From NCBI GenBank assembly GCA_036677425.1, contig JARFVT010000012.1, positions 186,001-250,000 on the forward strand: a stretch of DNA of 64,000 nt, written 5' to 3'. The notes below the pieces were generated by a model. It did not search any database. It saw nothing but the letters and a program-made list of their open reading frames with translations, and was not told where the DNA came from. The stretch is from JARFVT01 sp036677425 (lineage in GTDB: Bacteria; Pseudomonadota; Alphaproteobacteria; UBA8366; Aestuariispiraceae). Shown piece by piece: positions 25,449 to 34,158 of the stretch. Each line of letters starts with the position of its first letter. Position 1 is the stretch's first letter. Made by a program: the position numbers and the translations under genes.

Positions 25449-27479
25449 CTATTTACGCTTTAAAGGTGCCATTCCCGATTCATCAATTATTTTTGCTCTC
25501 GCCGCTGCGCGCGCTAGTTTTTTCTTATGAGGTTTTTTCTTTTTAGCTTTAGATTTATCTTTTTCTTTAACTTTTGGCTTTTTGTTAAATTGATCCTTTG
25601 CCTTATAGCTATCTTTTTCACGGCTAACTATCGGTGTATTTTTACTTTTATCATTGTGATCATTGTGATCATTATCACGGCGACTATCATCTCGCTGATT
25701 ATCTTTATTTCTAAATTTACTATTCGGCTTATCTCGTGATCTATCGCTTGATATGTCTCTGGTTGGTTTATCCCTAGGTCTATTTCTTGATCTATCTCTT
25801 GATCTCTCTCTGTCGCCTCTGGCGGGTTGTTTTTTATCAAAAAATGTTTTTTTACCACGCGGCAGTGATGCAAATTCTGGCTTACCTTCAAGTCTGGTTA
25901 CTTTAATGGTTTTTTCGATCATATTATTTGGCCCAATCAATTGCATGAAACCATCAATAATATTTGCAGTCAGCTCGATAAAGCTTTCATCATTTGCAAT
26001 ACGTATCGCACCAATTTCGCGCTTAGTCATATTGCCCGAACGGCATAATAACGGAATAAGCCAACGCGGTTCGGCCTGTTGATTGCGACCAATCGATAAA
26101 GATACCCATACCCCATCGTCAAAATCGCTATCGGCTTTGGCACGTCTTTTCATATCTGGCATTGGTGCAGTATCTAATAATTCTTCTGCTGCAGGTTTTG
26201 ATGAATGATAAAGCCGCACCATCGCCGCTGCAATTTTATCAACCCCATGACGCGATAACAGCTCCTTAACAAATTCGCTCTCTTCATTATTTATTTCTTC
26301 GTCAAATACAGGGTTGGTTAAAAATCTTTCCCGATCACGGGCTATAACTTCTTCTAATGATGGTGGTTTTGCCCAATTAGCGTCAATTTTTGCACTATCA
26401 AATAATCTCTCAACCCGTTTGCGCCAATTATGCGGCACGATTAATACGCTAACGCCTTTGCGTCCTGCGCGTCCTGTGCGGCCGCTACGATGTAATAATG
26501 GTTCGCGACTTTTGGGAATATCCGCATGAACGACCAATTGCAAATCGGGTAGATCAATACCACGCGCCGCCACATCGGTTGCTATACAAACCTTTGCCCT
26601 GCCATCGCGCATGGCTTGCAAGGCATGGGTTCGCTCATTCTGGCTAAGCTCCCCCGAAAGTGCCACCACTGAAAAACCACGATTGTTAAAACGGCTAGTT
26701 AAATGATTGACCATCGCCCTTGTGCCACAAAATACAAGCGCATTTTTGGCATCATAAAATCGCAACACATTAATGATGGCATTTTCCCGATCATTAGGGG
26801 CAACCATCAAGGCGCGATATTCAATGTCCTTATGTTGTTCCGTATCAGATTTTGTTGAAATACGCTTGGCATCTTTTTGATAGCGTTTGGCTAAATTAGC
26901 AATAGAGCGCGATATTGTTGCCGAAAACATCAATGTCCGCCTAGATGCGGGGGCAGAATCTAAAATATATTCCAATTCATCACGAAAACCCATATCAAGC
27001 ATTTCATCGGCTTCATCCAAAACTATGGCTTTTAATGCACTGGTATCAAATGAACCACGTTCAACATGATCGCGTAACCGCCCCGGTGTGCCAACCACAA
27101 TATGCGCCCCTTGTGCCAAGACGCGACGTTCGGCACGCATATCCATACCACCACCGCAAGAAGCAATAGTTGCACCAGTTGATGCATAAAGCCATTGCAA
27201 TTCGCCCTTGACCTGTATTGCAAGTTCACGGGTTGGGGCAATTATCAAGGCCAATGGTGCAGATATACGACCAAATCGTGGATTTTCACCCAATAATGTA
27301 TCCGCCAAGGCAAGACCAAAGGCGACGGTTTTACCCGACCCAGTTTGCGCCGATACCAAAGCATCGGATTGGCCTAGATCAGAATTTATAATTTCCAGCT
27401 GTACCGGCGTTAATTTACTATAGCCGCGCTTTTCTAACGCCTGCGCCAATGGTGCAATCACCCCATCAAGATCATTCAT
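25449..27479 (-). CDS. DEAD-box RNA helicase with DbpA-type domain and basic tail
   Basis: ATP-dependent RNA helicase of 676 residues, of the CsdA/DeaD class used in ribosome assembly and cold adaptation. Motifs in order: Q motif KLTPVQLEII, AQTGSGKT, PTRELA, GTPGRLRDH, VLDEADEMLDMGF, SAT, ARGIDLPD and HRSGRTGRAG. A DbpA-like RNA-binding domain lies near residues 470-545 (VWVSLSIGRN). The last 120 residues are very basic and low in complexity, with many RDRSR/RD repeats and then KKKKPHKKK. The upstream gap contains alternative hairpins that may shape its 5' leader. Confidence 0.93.
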   Translation of the reverse strand: MNDLDGVIAPLAQALEKRGYSKLTPVQLEIINSDLGQSDALVSAQTGSGKTVAFGLALADTLLGENPRFGRISAPLALIIAPTRELAIQVKGELQWLYASTGATIASCGGGMDMRAERRVLAQGAHIVVGTPGRLRDHVERGSFDTSALKAIVLDEADEMLDMGFRDELEYILDSAPASRRTLMFSATISRSIANLAKRYQKDAKRISTKSDTEQHKDIEYRALMVAPNDRENAIINVLRFYDAKNALVFCGTRAMVNHLTSRFNNRGFSVVALSGELSQNERTHALQAMRDGRAKVCIATDVAARGIDLPDLQLVVHADIPKSREPLLHRSGRTGRAGRKGVSVLIVPHNWRKRVERLFDSAKIDANWAKPPSLEEVIARDRERFLTNPVFDEEINNEESEFVKELLSRHGVDKIAAAMVRLYHSSKPAAEELLDTAPMPDMKRRAKADSDFDDGVWVSLSIGRNQQAEPRWLIPLLCRSGNMTKREIGAIRIANDESFIELTANIIDGFMQLIGPNNMIEKTIKVTRLEGKPEFASLPRGKKTFFDKKQPARGDRERSRDRSRNRPRDKPTRDISSDRSRDKPNSKFRNKDNQRDDSRRDNDHNDHNDKSKNTPIVSREKDSYKAKDQFNKKPKVKEKDKSKAKKKKPHKKKLARAAARAKIIDESGMAPLKRK

Positions 27480-27551
27480 GGTTTTTCTTTCAAACAGATT
27501 ATTTTATAATTATTTATAATTGAAATAGCGACCAGCAAAACAGCGGCTATC

Positions 27552-27579
27552 GCCATAATTAGGCCATAAATATTATGGC
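27552..27579 (-). promoter_or_regulatory. Three-armed hairpin region upstream of the DEAD-box helicase
   Basis: GCCATAA occurs at 27552-27558 and 27563-27569; TTATGGC at 27573-27579 can pair with either, giving a 3-base or a 14-base loop. It lies about 75-100 bases before the helicase start on the same transcript strand. Mutually exclusive stems can work as a switch, but the stems are AT-rich and short. Confidence 0.3.
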
Positions 27580-27701
27580 AATATCAAAGTTAAATATTTT
27601 CTACGCTTATGTGGCTTTAATGTAAAGGCTTAGCAATGATCAGAAAATTTTATTTTCTATAAATTTATTTTCTTAACTTTTGATAAATATATGATTCTAT
27701 C

Positions 27702-27731
27702 TTGACAAACACCTAAATATCATCATATATT
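27702..27731 (+). promoter_or_regulatory. Candidate promoter for the membrane-protein/ImmA pair
   Basis: TTGACA (27702-27707) and TATATT (27726-27731) are 18 bases apart, a near-consensus sigma-70 pair. Transcription would begin near 27738, only a few bases before the GTG start at 27744 and after the AAGGA motif, so either the mRNA is nearly leaderless or a different -10 is used. Confidence 0.45.
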
Positions 27732-27743
27732 AAGGAACTTATA

Positions 27744-28109
27744 GTGAACACTCCACAGTTATGGCAAAATGCCCTTACATTAGCGAGCGAATCAGGTCGA
27801 TTAGATCTGGCCTCCTTGCTACTAGTTGCTGTTTCCGTGATATTAGCTGTTGTTGCAATTGGACTTATAGGATTTACTTTTATAAGCTATTATTCCATCA
27901 AAAAGCGCGCCGAAGATATTGCCAGAGAAACCACTGAAAAAATAGCTAGAGAAATAACCAACAAAGTTGTCAATAAAATAGCCGCTGGACTAATAGCAGA
28001 AAAATTACCCGCAATGCTTCGTGAGCATTTAAAAGATAAAGATAATTATAATAGTAATGTTGCTGATAATATAGCTGGAACCATTAACGAGGGAGAAGAA
28101 AATGGCTGA
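27744..28109 (+). CDS. Small membrane protein of unknown function, partner of ImmA-like peptidase
   Basis: A 121-residue protein with one strong transmembrane segment (about residues 22-50) and a cytoplasmic amphipathic helix rich in Ala, Glu and Lys. The start is GTG, with AAGGA 7 bases upstream. It overlaps the next gene by 8 bp (ATGGCTGA), so the two are translationally linked. I recognise no family. The neighbour's peptidase class suggests a regulatory or stress role, but that is inference only. Confidence 0.7.
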   Translation: MNTPQLWQNALTLASESGRLDLASLLLVAVSVILAVVAIGLIGFTFISYYSIKKRAEDIARETTEKIAREITNKVVNKIAAGLIAEKLPAMLREHLKDKDNYNSNVADNIAGTINEGEENG

Positions 28110-28587
28110 AAATATATTTGCACTCATCAATGAATATCGACAAAAAGCACCCGTTAATGTGGAAAATTTAATTAAGGAATTGGGCATTAATCTTAACAGG
28201 AGTTTTTTAGCCGCAGATATTTCTGGCATGGTTGAATGTAATGATAAAAAAGAATATTCAATAACAGTTAATGCCGCCGACTCCCCTTTTCGTCAACGAT
28301 TTACTATGGCGCATGAATTGGGTCATTATATATTACATCGCGATATATTAGGCGATGGCATTACCGATAACCGGATGTATCGAAGTGACGCAGGTAGCAT
28401 TTATAATAATCAACTGGTAAATTCTTCGCATGAAACCGAAGCCAATAAATTTGCCGCATCGCTGTTAATGCCAAAACCTCTTATTGAAGAATTAAAAAAA
28501 TCTGGCATAACCGATGTCGCTGCATTAGCAAAAAAAACTAAAGGTTTCAGAACATGCAATGTCTATTGCCATTGGTGCGCCATATAA
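28102..28587 (+). CDS. ImmA/IrrE-family metallopeptidase, C-terminus frameshifted
   Basis: Zinc peptidase of 161 residues as read. The metal motif HELGH starts at residue 71 in FTMAHELGHYILHRD, and the second half has the family's ETEANKFAASLLMP with the third zinc ligand Glu. The C-terminus as read (residues after AALAKKT) is unlike the family. Removing one A from the A7 run at 28531-28537 gives AKKLKVSEHAMSIAIGAPYNG and a stop at 28594, which matches the usual VSxxAM end. So a +1 A in the tract altered the last residues. No XRE repressor gene, the usual partner, is adjacent. Confidence 0.82.
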   Translation: MAENIFALINEYRQKAPVNVENLIKELGINLNRSFLAADISGMVECNDKKEYSITVNAADSPFRQRFTMAHELGHYILHRDILGDGITDNRMYRSDAGSIYNNQLVNSSHETEANKFAASLLMPKPLIEELKKSGITDVAALAKKTKGFRTCNVYCHWCAI

Positions 28588-28606
28588 CGGATAAAATGAT
28601 CGATCA

Positions 28607-28636
28607 GTTACCGCCCCGGTATTATACGGCGGTAAC
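28607..28636. repeat. Perfect 9-bp inverted repeat over the comM stop codon
   Basis: GTTACCGCC (28607-28615) and GGCGGTAAC (28628-28636) form a 9-bp perfect stem with a 12-base loop, covering the last codons and stop of comM between convergent genes. No T-run follows on either strand. It could slow or protect transcript ends. Confidence 0.4.
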
Positions 28637-30143
28637 TTAACGCCTCGGCGATATGGGGTTTTTTAACATCACTACTGCCCGCCATATCGGCAAGGCTTCT
28701 TGCAACGCGCAATACACGGTGATCACCGCGTGCCGATAATTTTAATTTATCGGTCGCTTGCATCAATAAATCCCGTCCCGCATTATCAGGGCTGGCAATT
28801 TCTTCCAATAATTTACCAACGGCCTGAGCATTTGTACTCATATCTTTGCCATTTGATAATTTGCTAAACCGATCCAATTGAATATTTCTTGCTTGTTCAA
28901 CCCGCGCCGCAATGGTTGCGCTATCATCGCTTGGCGGTGGCATGGTTAGATCCATCGGGCTTAACGCCGCCACATCCACATGTAAATCTATACGGTCAAA
29001 TAATGGTCCTGAAATTTTTGCTTGATAATCAACGGCGCATTTTGGCGCACGGCTACAGGCAATTTCCGCATCATCCAAATGCCCGCAAAGACATGGATTC
29101 ATCGCCGCAATCAATTGCACCCTTGCCGGATATGTAACATGGGCATTGGCACGCGCAATCACCGCCCGCCCACTTTCCAATGGTTGGCGCAATGCCTCCA
29201 ACGCGCCACGTTGAAATTCTGGCAATTCATCTAAAAATAACACACCATTATGGGCAAGGCTTATTTCACCTGGTTTAGCCTTTTGACCCCCGCCAACAAG
29301 TGCCGGCACCGAAGTTGAATGATGCGGGTCACGAAACGGTCGATTTGCCGATATAATACCATTTTTCATGCCCCCCGATACAGATTGTATCATTGATATT
29401 TCCAATGCTTCCATCGCATCCATTTTTGGTAAAATACCCGGCAATCTGGCGGCTAACATCGATTTGCCTGCGCCAGGTGGGCCACACATCAATAAATTAT
29501 GACCACCAACAGCAGCAATTTCCAAGGCTCGTTTAGCAACTTCCTGACCTTTTATATCTTTAAAATCTTTAAAATCGATAATTTGATCGTCTTTTTGATT
29601 AGTAATCATAGCATCGGGACGGGATAATATTTGTGTTCCCTTAAAATGATTGATTATGGCAATAAGCGAGGGTGCGGCGATTATTTCAAAGTCACTGCCC
29701 GCCCATGCGGCTTCTGCCCCATTTGCCAATGGGCAAATCAAGCCTTTATCTTGACCATTAGCCGAAACCGCCGTTGGTAATACGCCAGATACGGTTGCAA
29801 GCCCGCCGTCTAAACCCAGCTCCCCCAGAACTAAATAACCATCCAATTCCTCCATCGGTAAACATTCCATCGCCACCAAAATACCCAAGGCGATTGGTAA
29901 ATCGAAATGGCTGCCTTCTTTTTGAATATCGGCTGGTGATAAATTAACCGTAATACGTTTTGGTGGTAAAGCTAAACCAATTGCACTTAATGCGGCACGC
30001 ACTCTCTCCCTGCTTTCCGCCACCGCCTTATCGGGCAGGCCAACAATTGTAAAAGCAGGCAAGCCATTGGATAATTGTACCTGTGCATCAATATCGATAG
30101 GCTTAATACCTTGTAATGCTACTGTTCTTATATGTGCGACCAT
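28608..30143 (-). CDS. comM: YifB/ComM-family AAA+ ATPase (Mg-chelatase-like)
   Basis: A 511-residue ATPase. In competent bacteria ComM is a helicase that drives branch migration during transformation. The N-terminal Lon-protease-like domain includes GLPAFTIVGLPDKAVAESRERVRAAL (part of the signature) and KRITVNLSPADIQKEG. The AAA+ domain has GPPGAGKSMLA, then GVLFLDELPEF as Walker B, and AAMNPCLCGH with a Cys cluster. The C-terminal helical domain ends RVARSLADMAGS. Length is full. No competence genes are visible nearby. Confidence 0.95.
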   Translation of the reverse strand: MVAHIRTVALQGIKPIDIDAQVQLSNGLPAFTIVGLPDKAVAESRERVRAALSAIGLALPPKRITVNLSPADIQKEGSHFDLPIALGILVAMECLPMEELDGYLVLGELGLDGGLATVSGVLPTAVSANGQDKGLICPLANGAEAAWAGSDFEIIAAPSLIAIINHFKGTQILSRPDAMITNQKDDQIIDFKDFKDIKGQEVAKRALEIAAVGGHNLLMCGPPGAGKSMLAARLPGILPKMDAMEALEISMIQSVSGGMKNGIISANRPFRDPHHSTSVPALVGGGQKAKPGEISLAHNGVLFLDELPEFQRGALEALRQPLESGRAVIARANAHVTYPARVQLIAAMNPCLCGHLDDAEIACSRAPKCAVDYQAKISGPLFDRIDLHVDVAALSPMDLTMPPPSDDSATIAARVEQARNIQLDRFSKLSNGKDMSTNAQAVGKLLEEIASPDNAGRDLLMQATDKLKLSARGDHRVLRVARSLADMAGSSDVKKPHIAEALSYRRIIPGR

Positions 30144-30219
30144 TAGATTGCCCTTTTATTTGTTAATTAATATACGTTGTTATAATAACTTGGACATTTA
30201 TTAAATATACTAATATATA

Positions 30220-31092
30220 ATAAGGGTTTTATCATTAAAGATAAAAAACACGCAAACAACCAAGATAATATTAATGCCAACCCAGCTAGATTATCCCCGA
30301 AAGCTAATAATAATGCCTTGATTATAATAGCCGTTGCAACAATAATTTCTGCCATATTATTTTCGATAGCTATCTTTCTTATCAAAGACAAAGAAAAAAT
30401 TTAGCATGAAATAAAAATAATTGGACGAAATATCTTTAATGATTTACATAAACAACATCCAAATATGTTTGAATGTTAAATTTGTAACCACAAAAAAAGC
30501 GCAAAAGCAATTGCCATTTTACGATAGACAGAAGCAAAAATACCATCATGCATAAATTAGCATCATAGGATTCTTTCAAATATGGTGATAATAAAATAAT
30601 TGTTGCTTTTTCAGCCCCAGATGACAATGTTAATCAATATTTCAATACCTTACAATGGACTGCTATATCTTTTGCAGATGTTTTTAATTATTTATTTTTA
30701 TAATTCTTGGCTTGTTTTTTAAAATACGCAACCGTAATTTTGAGATAGAAAAAATGCCTACAAGCAAGATTTACAAATATTTAGTAAGCCATTGTTAAAT
30801 AGTAAAAGCACCTTAGCAAGCGTATCCGCCGCATATCCTGATTTGTGGCTAATATTTGATAAATATGATACTTATCTTGATATTTTTGGCACTAAAAATT
30901 TATTACTGCATATAAAAAATAAATCTTAGGCAAATTAAGGCGGCACAGGCAATTGGCCTGCCATTAACCAACAAGCTTGTGCAACTACATGACGGTACGA
31001 TGAAAATCGAAAGTGTTTTAGAGGTGGGAATAAAGATTATAATTGAAATTCCAAAAAACTGCCTCATCAAAGAGTTTCTTTTGAAAAATTAA
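30220..31092 (+). pseudogene. Decayed membrane sensor histidine kinase gene
   Basis: The 955-bp gap between comM and gshB has no intact ORF but holds coding remains on the plus strand. Near 30232-30402 a polar start is followed by a transmembrane segment, NALIIIAVATIISAILFSIA. Near 30445 it reads LHKQHPNMFE. The last part, 30943-31092, reads AIGLPLTNKLVQLHDGTMKI then ESVLEVGIKIIIEIP, the G2 end of a histidine-kinase ATPase domain (G-x-G-L-P-L-x-x-x-L-V-x-L-H-x-G). The catalytic glycines G-x-G are already lost (QAIG), and stops break all frames. This is a dead kinase gene; its regulator is not here. Confidence 0.65.
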
Positions 31093-31098
31093 TAAATA

Positions 31099-32040
31099 TT
31101 ATAATTTTTCTTCAATTGCATCCCAAATTAAGCCTTCAAGGCAAATATCATCACAACGGTTAATTTCTTGCAACCCTGTTGGTGATGTAACATTTATTTC
31201 GGTTAACCAATCACCAATAACATCAATACCAACAAAAATAAGGCCGCGTGCCTTTAACATTGGGCCGATTGCTTCGCAAATTTCTAATTCACGGTTGGTT
31301 AATTTTGCCGCCATAGGCTTGCCACCCACATGCATATTTGATCTTGCTTCGCCCTTTGCTGGCACGCGGTTAATTGCGCCAACCGCCTTGCCATCGACCA
31401 AAATAATACGTTTATCGCCTTGACGTACTACTGATAAAAATTGCTGTACCATTATTGGTTGGCCTGGATATGATAATTCAAACATTTCAAACAATGAGGA
31501 TATATTTTCATCATCTGCTTTGACATGAAACACCCCTATACCGCCATTACCATATAAAGGTTTGACAATAATATCTTTAAATTCAACCCTAAAATCTAAT
31601 ATATCTTGTTTATTACTGGTTATTAATGTCGGCGGCATTAAATCATTAAAATATGTAACTAGTAATTTTTCTGGGGCATTTCTAACGCTGGCGGGATTGT
31701 TAACAACCAATGTTTCAGGGTGAATATGCTCTAATAAATGAGTATTTGTGATATAACCCATATCAAATGGTGGGTCTTGGCGCAATAAAACCACATCGGC
31801 ATCGGCCATATTAAATCTGCTGGCTTTACCTAATTTATAATGATCAGCGGCATCATATTTTAGGCTTAATGGTGCGACCATTGCGCTTATCAAGCCGCAA
31901 TTAAATGATAAATCCTTTGGTTGATAATGTAATAATTCATAACCTCGCCTTTGCGCCTCAAGCCCTAAAACAAAACTGCTATCACCAATAATATCGATAT
32001 TTTCTATTGGGTCCATCTGCATTGCAACCGTCAGGGCCAT
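31099..32040 (-). CDS. gshB: Glutathione synthetase
   Basis: Joins gamma-glutamylcysteine and glycine using ATP. The 313-residue ATP-grasp protein has VLLRQDPPFDMGYITNTHLLE near residue 85, VNNPASVRNAPEKLL, IVKPLYGNGGIGVF as the ATP-binding loop, and the C-terminal NVTSPTGLQEINR metal site. Length is normal. It sits 1 bp behind the BON-domain gene, in a run BON-gshB on the minus strand, with yraN and rsmI further upstream, an order common in Alphaproteobacteria. Confidence 0.96.
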   Translation of the reverse strand: MALTVAMQMDPIENIDIIGDSSFVLGLEAQRRGYELLHYQPKDLSFNCGLISAMVAPLSLKYDAADHYKLGKASRFNMADADVVLLRQDPPFDMGYITNTHLLEHIHPETLVVNNPASVRNAPEKLLVTYFNDLMPPTLITSNKQDILDFRVEFKDIIVKPLYGNGGIGVFHVKADDENISSLFEMFELSYPGQPIMVQQFLSVVRQGDKRIILVDGKAVGAINRVPAKGEARSNMHVGGKPMAAKLTNRELEICEAIGPMLKARGLIFVGIDVIGDWLTEINVTSPTGLQEINRCDDICLEGLIWDAIEEKL

Positions 32041-32041
32041 T

Positions 32042-32683
32042 TTATAATCCTTTTTTTCCGTGTTTAATTTGCGCTAATCTATCTAACCTGAATTTATCAT
32101 TAATATTCACCATATGTGAAATAACCTTACGAACCGATTTAACATCACGGGCATGGGCGACAACCCTCATAACTTCCCCGTTATTTTTTGAAATTCCAAA
32201 TAAATAAACATAGCCATTAACAACAGAAATTTCATAATTAGTCGCAAAAATATGCTTATCAAAGGTGATAGCCGTAACAATTTTAGTTTTTATCCAAATA
32301 TCACTGGAAATATCAATAATATCAATGGCAGAAGCAATTTTTATTTCATTAATGACATCTTCGACCCCATCAACTTCCCAGCTATATTTCAATACGGTTA
32401 CACGATCACCTTGATTATTAACAATACCTGTAAGTAAAACTCTGCCTTCGACCACATCAACGGTAATTGCCTTAAATATTTCAAACCCTGTATCAACTAA
32501 CTTTTTATTAATTTTTAACTGAATTGCCCGGTCATTAATGCTATCGTTTAAACTTCTGCTTTCTAATGCAACCGACCCCACAGTTGCACCTGCACCAACT
32601 AATATCCCTAATGGAATGCATCCCACAAGCAGCAAAGAAAACAGCATTATTAAAAAACAAAATAATATTGATTTTAACTTCAT
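32042..32683 (-). CDS. Lipoprotein with two BON domains
   Basis: A 213-residue envelope protein. I start at the ATG at 32683 because the lipoprotein signal follows at once (FLIMLFSLLLVGC, lipobox LVGC) and AAGAG lies upstream; the longer frame to 32749 adds an unrelated N-terminus. Two BON domains follow, with the hallmarks VEGRVLLTGIVNNQ and VVNGYVYLFGISKN. BON proteins such as DolP (YraP) bind anionic phospholipid and help keep the outer membrane sound. The yraN-rsmI-LpoA neighbourhood matches that of E. coli yraP. It is followed by gshB. Confidence 0.88.
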   Translation of the reverse strand: MKLKSILFCFLIMLFSLLLVGCIPLGILVGAGATVGSVALESRSLNDSINDRAIQLKINKKLVDTGFEIFKAITVDVVEGRVLLTGIVNNQGDRVTVLKYSWEVDGVEDVINEIKIASAIDIIDISSDIWIKTKIVTAITFDKHIFATNYEISVVNGYVYLFGISKNNGEVMRVVAHARDVKSVRKVISHMVNINDKFRLDRLAQIKHGKKGL

Positions 32684-32776
32684 GTTTAAACTCTTATTAT
32701 CAAGATATAATATTGATAAATATATAATAATTAAATCGGTATTTACCATTATAAATTAATTTTAAATATAAATATC

Positions 32777-33124
32777 TTACCATGCATTAATAATATGTTT
32801 TGGTAATCGCCATGGAGATATCAATAATACATCAAATCGTTTATTTAACTTTTGATAATCAGAATATTTTTGCCCCCATATTTCAAATGCTCGAGAAATG
32901 CGTTGTTTTTGCTTTAATGTAATGGCATAAGCCGCTGTTTCTGTTGATTGTCTTGCCTTTACTTCAACTGCAATTAATATATTACCTCGTCTGGCAATTA
33001 TGTCTATTTCTCCAACTAATGTTTTTTGCCGCCTAGCTAAAATTCTATAGCCTTTTAATTGTAAAAATAATGCAGAAATAATTTCTGCTCTTATGCCAAA
33101 ATTATATGATTTTTTTTTATTCAT
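32777..33124 (-). CDS. yraN: YraN family protein (UPF0102), predicted endonuclease fold
   Basis: A 115-residue protein with a restriction-endonuclease-like core. It shows GIRAEIISALFL, then YRILARRQKTLVGEIDIIARRG, and VAVEVKAR. The D in GEIDII and the E-x-K in VEVKAR are the expected metal-site residues. Its function is not known; it is nearly universal next to rsmI. Here it starts 3 bp after the rsmI stop, so the two are surely coupled. Confidence 0.93.
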   Translation of the reverse strand: MNKKKSYNFGIRAEIISALFLQLKGYRILARRQKTLVGEIDIIARRGNILIAVEVKARQSTETAAYAITLKQKQRISRAFEIWGQKYSDYQKLNKRFDVLLISPWRLPKHIINAW

Positions 33125-33127
33125 CTA

Positions 33128-34042
33128 TTATATTATCATAATTTCTAATGCTTGTTTATATAATATTTTCTTAGATACACCCGTTGCAGCAGCAACATTA
33201 ATCACCGCATCGCGCATTGTCATATTTTTTAATGATTTAATTAATAATTCTCGGCTATCATGCTTTGCAAGGTTTTCATCATAAACTGGTGGTGCAATAA
33301 CGATAACTATCTCACCTTTTGGATTACCAGCTTCCGCATAATATTCCCATAAATTAGCCAATTTATCACGCTTTATTTCTTCAAATTTTTTGGTAATTTC
33401 ACGAATAACTGCTGCTTCACGTATTGGCCATAATTCCGCCAGTAATTTAATAGTTGCAGATAATCTTTTTGGTGATTCAAATAAAATCAGTGTGTTATCG
33501 ATGGAATTTAAATTTTCAAACCAATTGCGCTTTTGTATCATTTTAACGGGTGGAAAGCCTGCAAATAAAAATCTATTGCTGGCAATGCCTGATTTAACCA
33601 ACGCGGCAATAGGTGCCGATGCCCCCGGAATTGGAAAAATTTTAATGCCAACTTCGGCTGCGTCACGCACTAATTTATAACCTGGATCAGATATTAATGG
33701 CGTGCCAGCATCACTTACCAATGCAATTTTCTCACCATCTAACAATCGCCTGATTAATTTCGGCCTGATATGCTTGGCATTATGTTCGTGATAAACCATC
33801 AATGGCGTTGTTATATCATAGGCATTTAATAGCCGTTTGGTTATTCGTGTATCTTCACAAATAATAATATCTGCCATATTCAAGACATCAAGTGCGCGTA
33901 AGGTTATATCACGTAAATTACCAATGGGTGTTGCCACAGGATAAAGACCGGGCGATAATGGTTTGGCCTTTGGTGATATATTTATAAATGATGGTTCTGT
34001 ATTTGATAAAGGATCTATTACAGGCACTATTTTTACTTTCAA
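33128..34042 (-). CDS. rsmI: 16S rRNA (cytidine-1402-2'-O)-methyltransferase
   Basis: Methylates C1402 in the ribosomal P site. The 304-residue protein has YPVATPIGNLRDITLRAL at the N-terminus, the ICEDTRITKRLLN motif, YHEHN, ALVSDAGTPLISDPG and IPGASAPIAAL, all typical of RsmI. A short N-terminal extension of about 30 residues precedes the core. It is divergent from the LpoA-like gene and starts the rsmI-yraN pair. Confidence 0.96.
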   Translation of the reverse strand: MKVKIVPVIDPLSNTEPSFINISPKAKPLSPGLYPVATPIGNLRDITLRALDVLNMADIIICEDTRITKRLLNAYDITTPLMVYHEHNAKHIRPKLIRRLLDGEKIALVSDAGTPLISDPGYKLVRDAAEVGIKIFPIPGASAPIAALVKSGIASNRFLFAGFPPVKMIQKRNWFENLNSIDNTLILFESPKRLSATIKLLAELWPIREAAVIREITKKFEEIKRDKLANLWEYYAEAGNPKGEIVIVIAPPVYDENLAKHDSRELLIKSLKNMTMRDAVINVAAATGVSKKILYKQALEIMII

Positions 34043-34158
34043 TTTAGCATTATATTTATAACTATTGCTTGTGTTGGTTTATTTATAGTAATTAGCAGAT
34101 TAAATTTACACATATTATTTATTTTAACAGTAATAACCTTATATGGAAATATTCAGTT

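Noticed and set aside
30167..30391. A 74-codon hydrophobic minus-strand ORF
   Set aside because: It is the antisense of the transmembrane part of the decayed histidine kinase and has no ribosome site.
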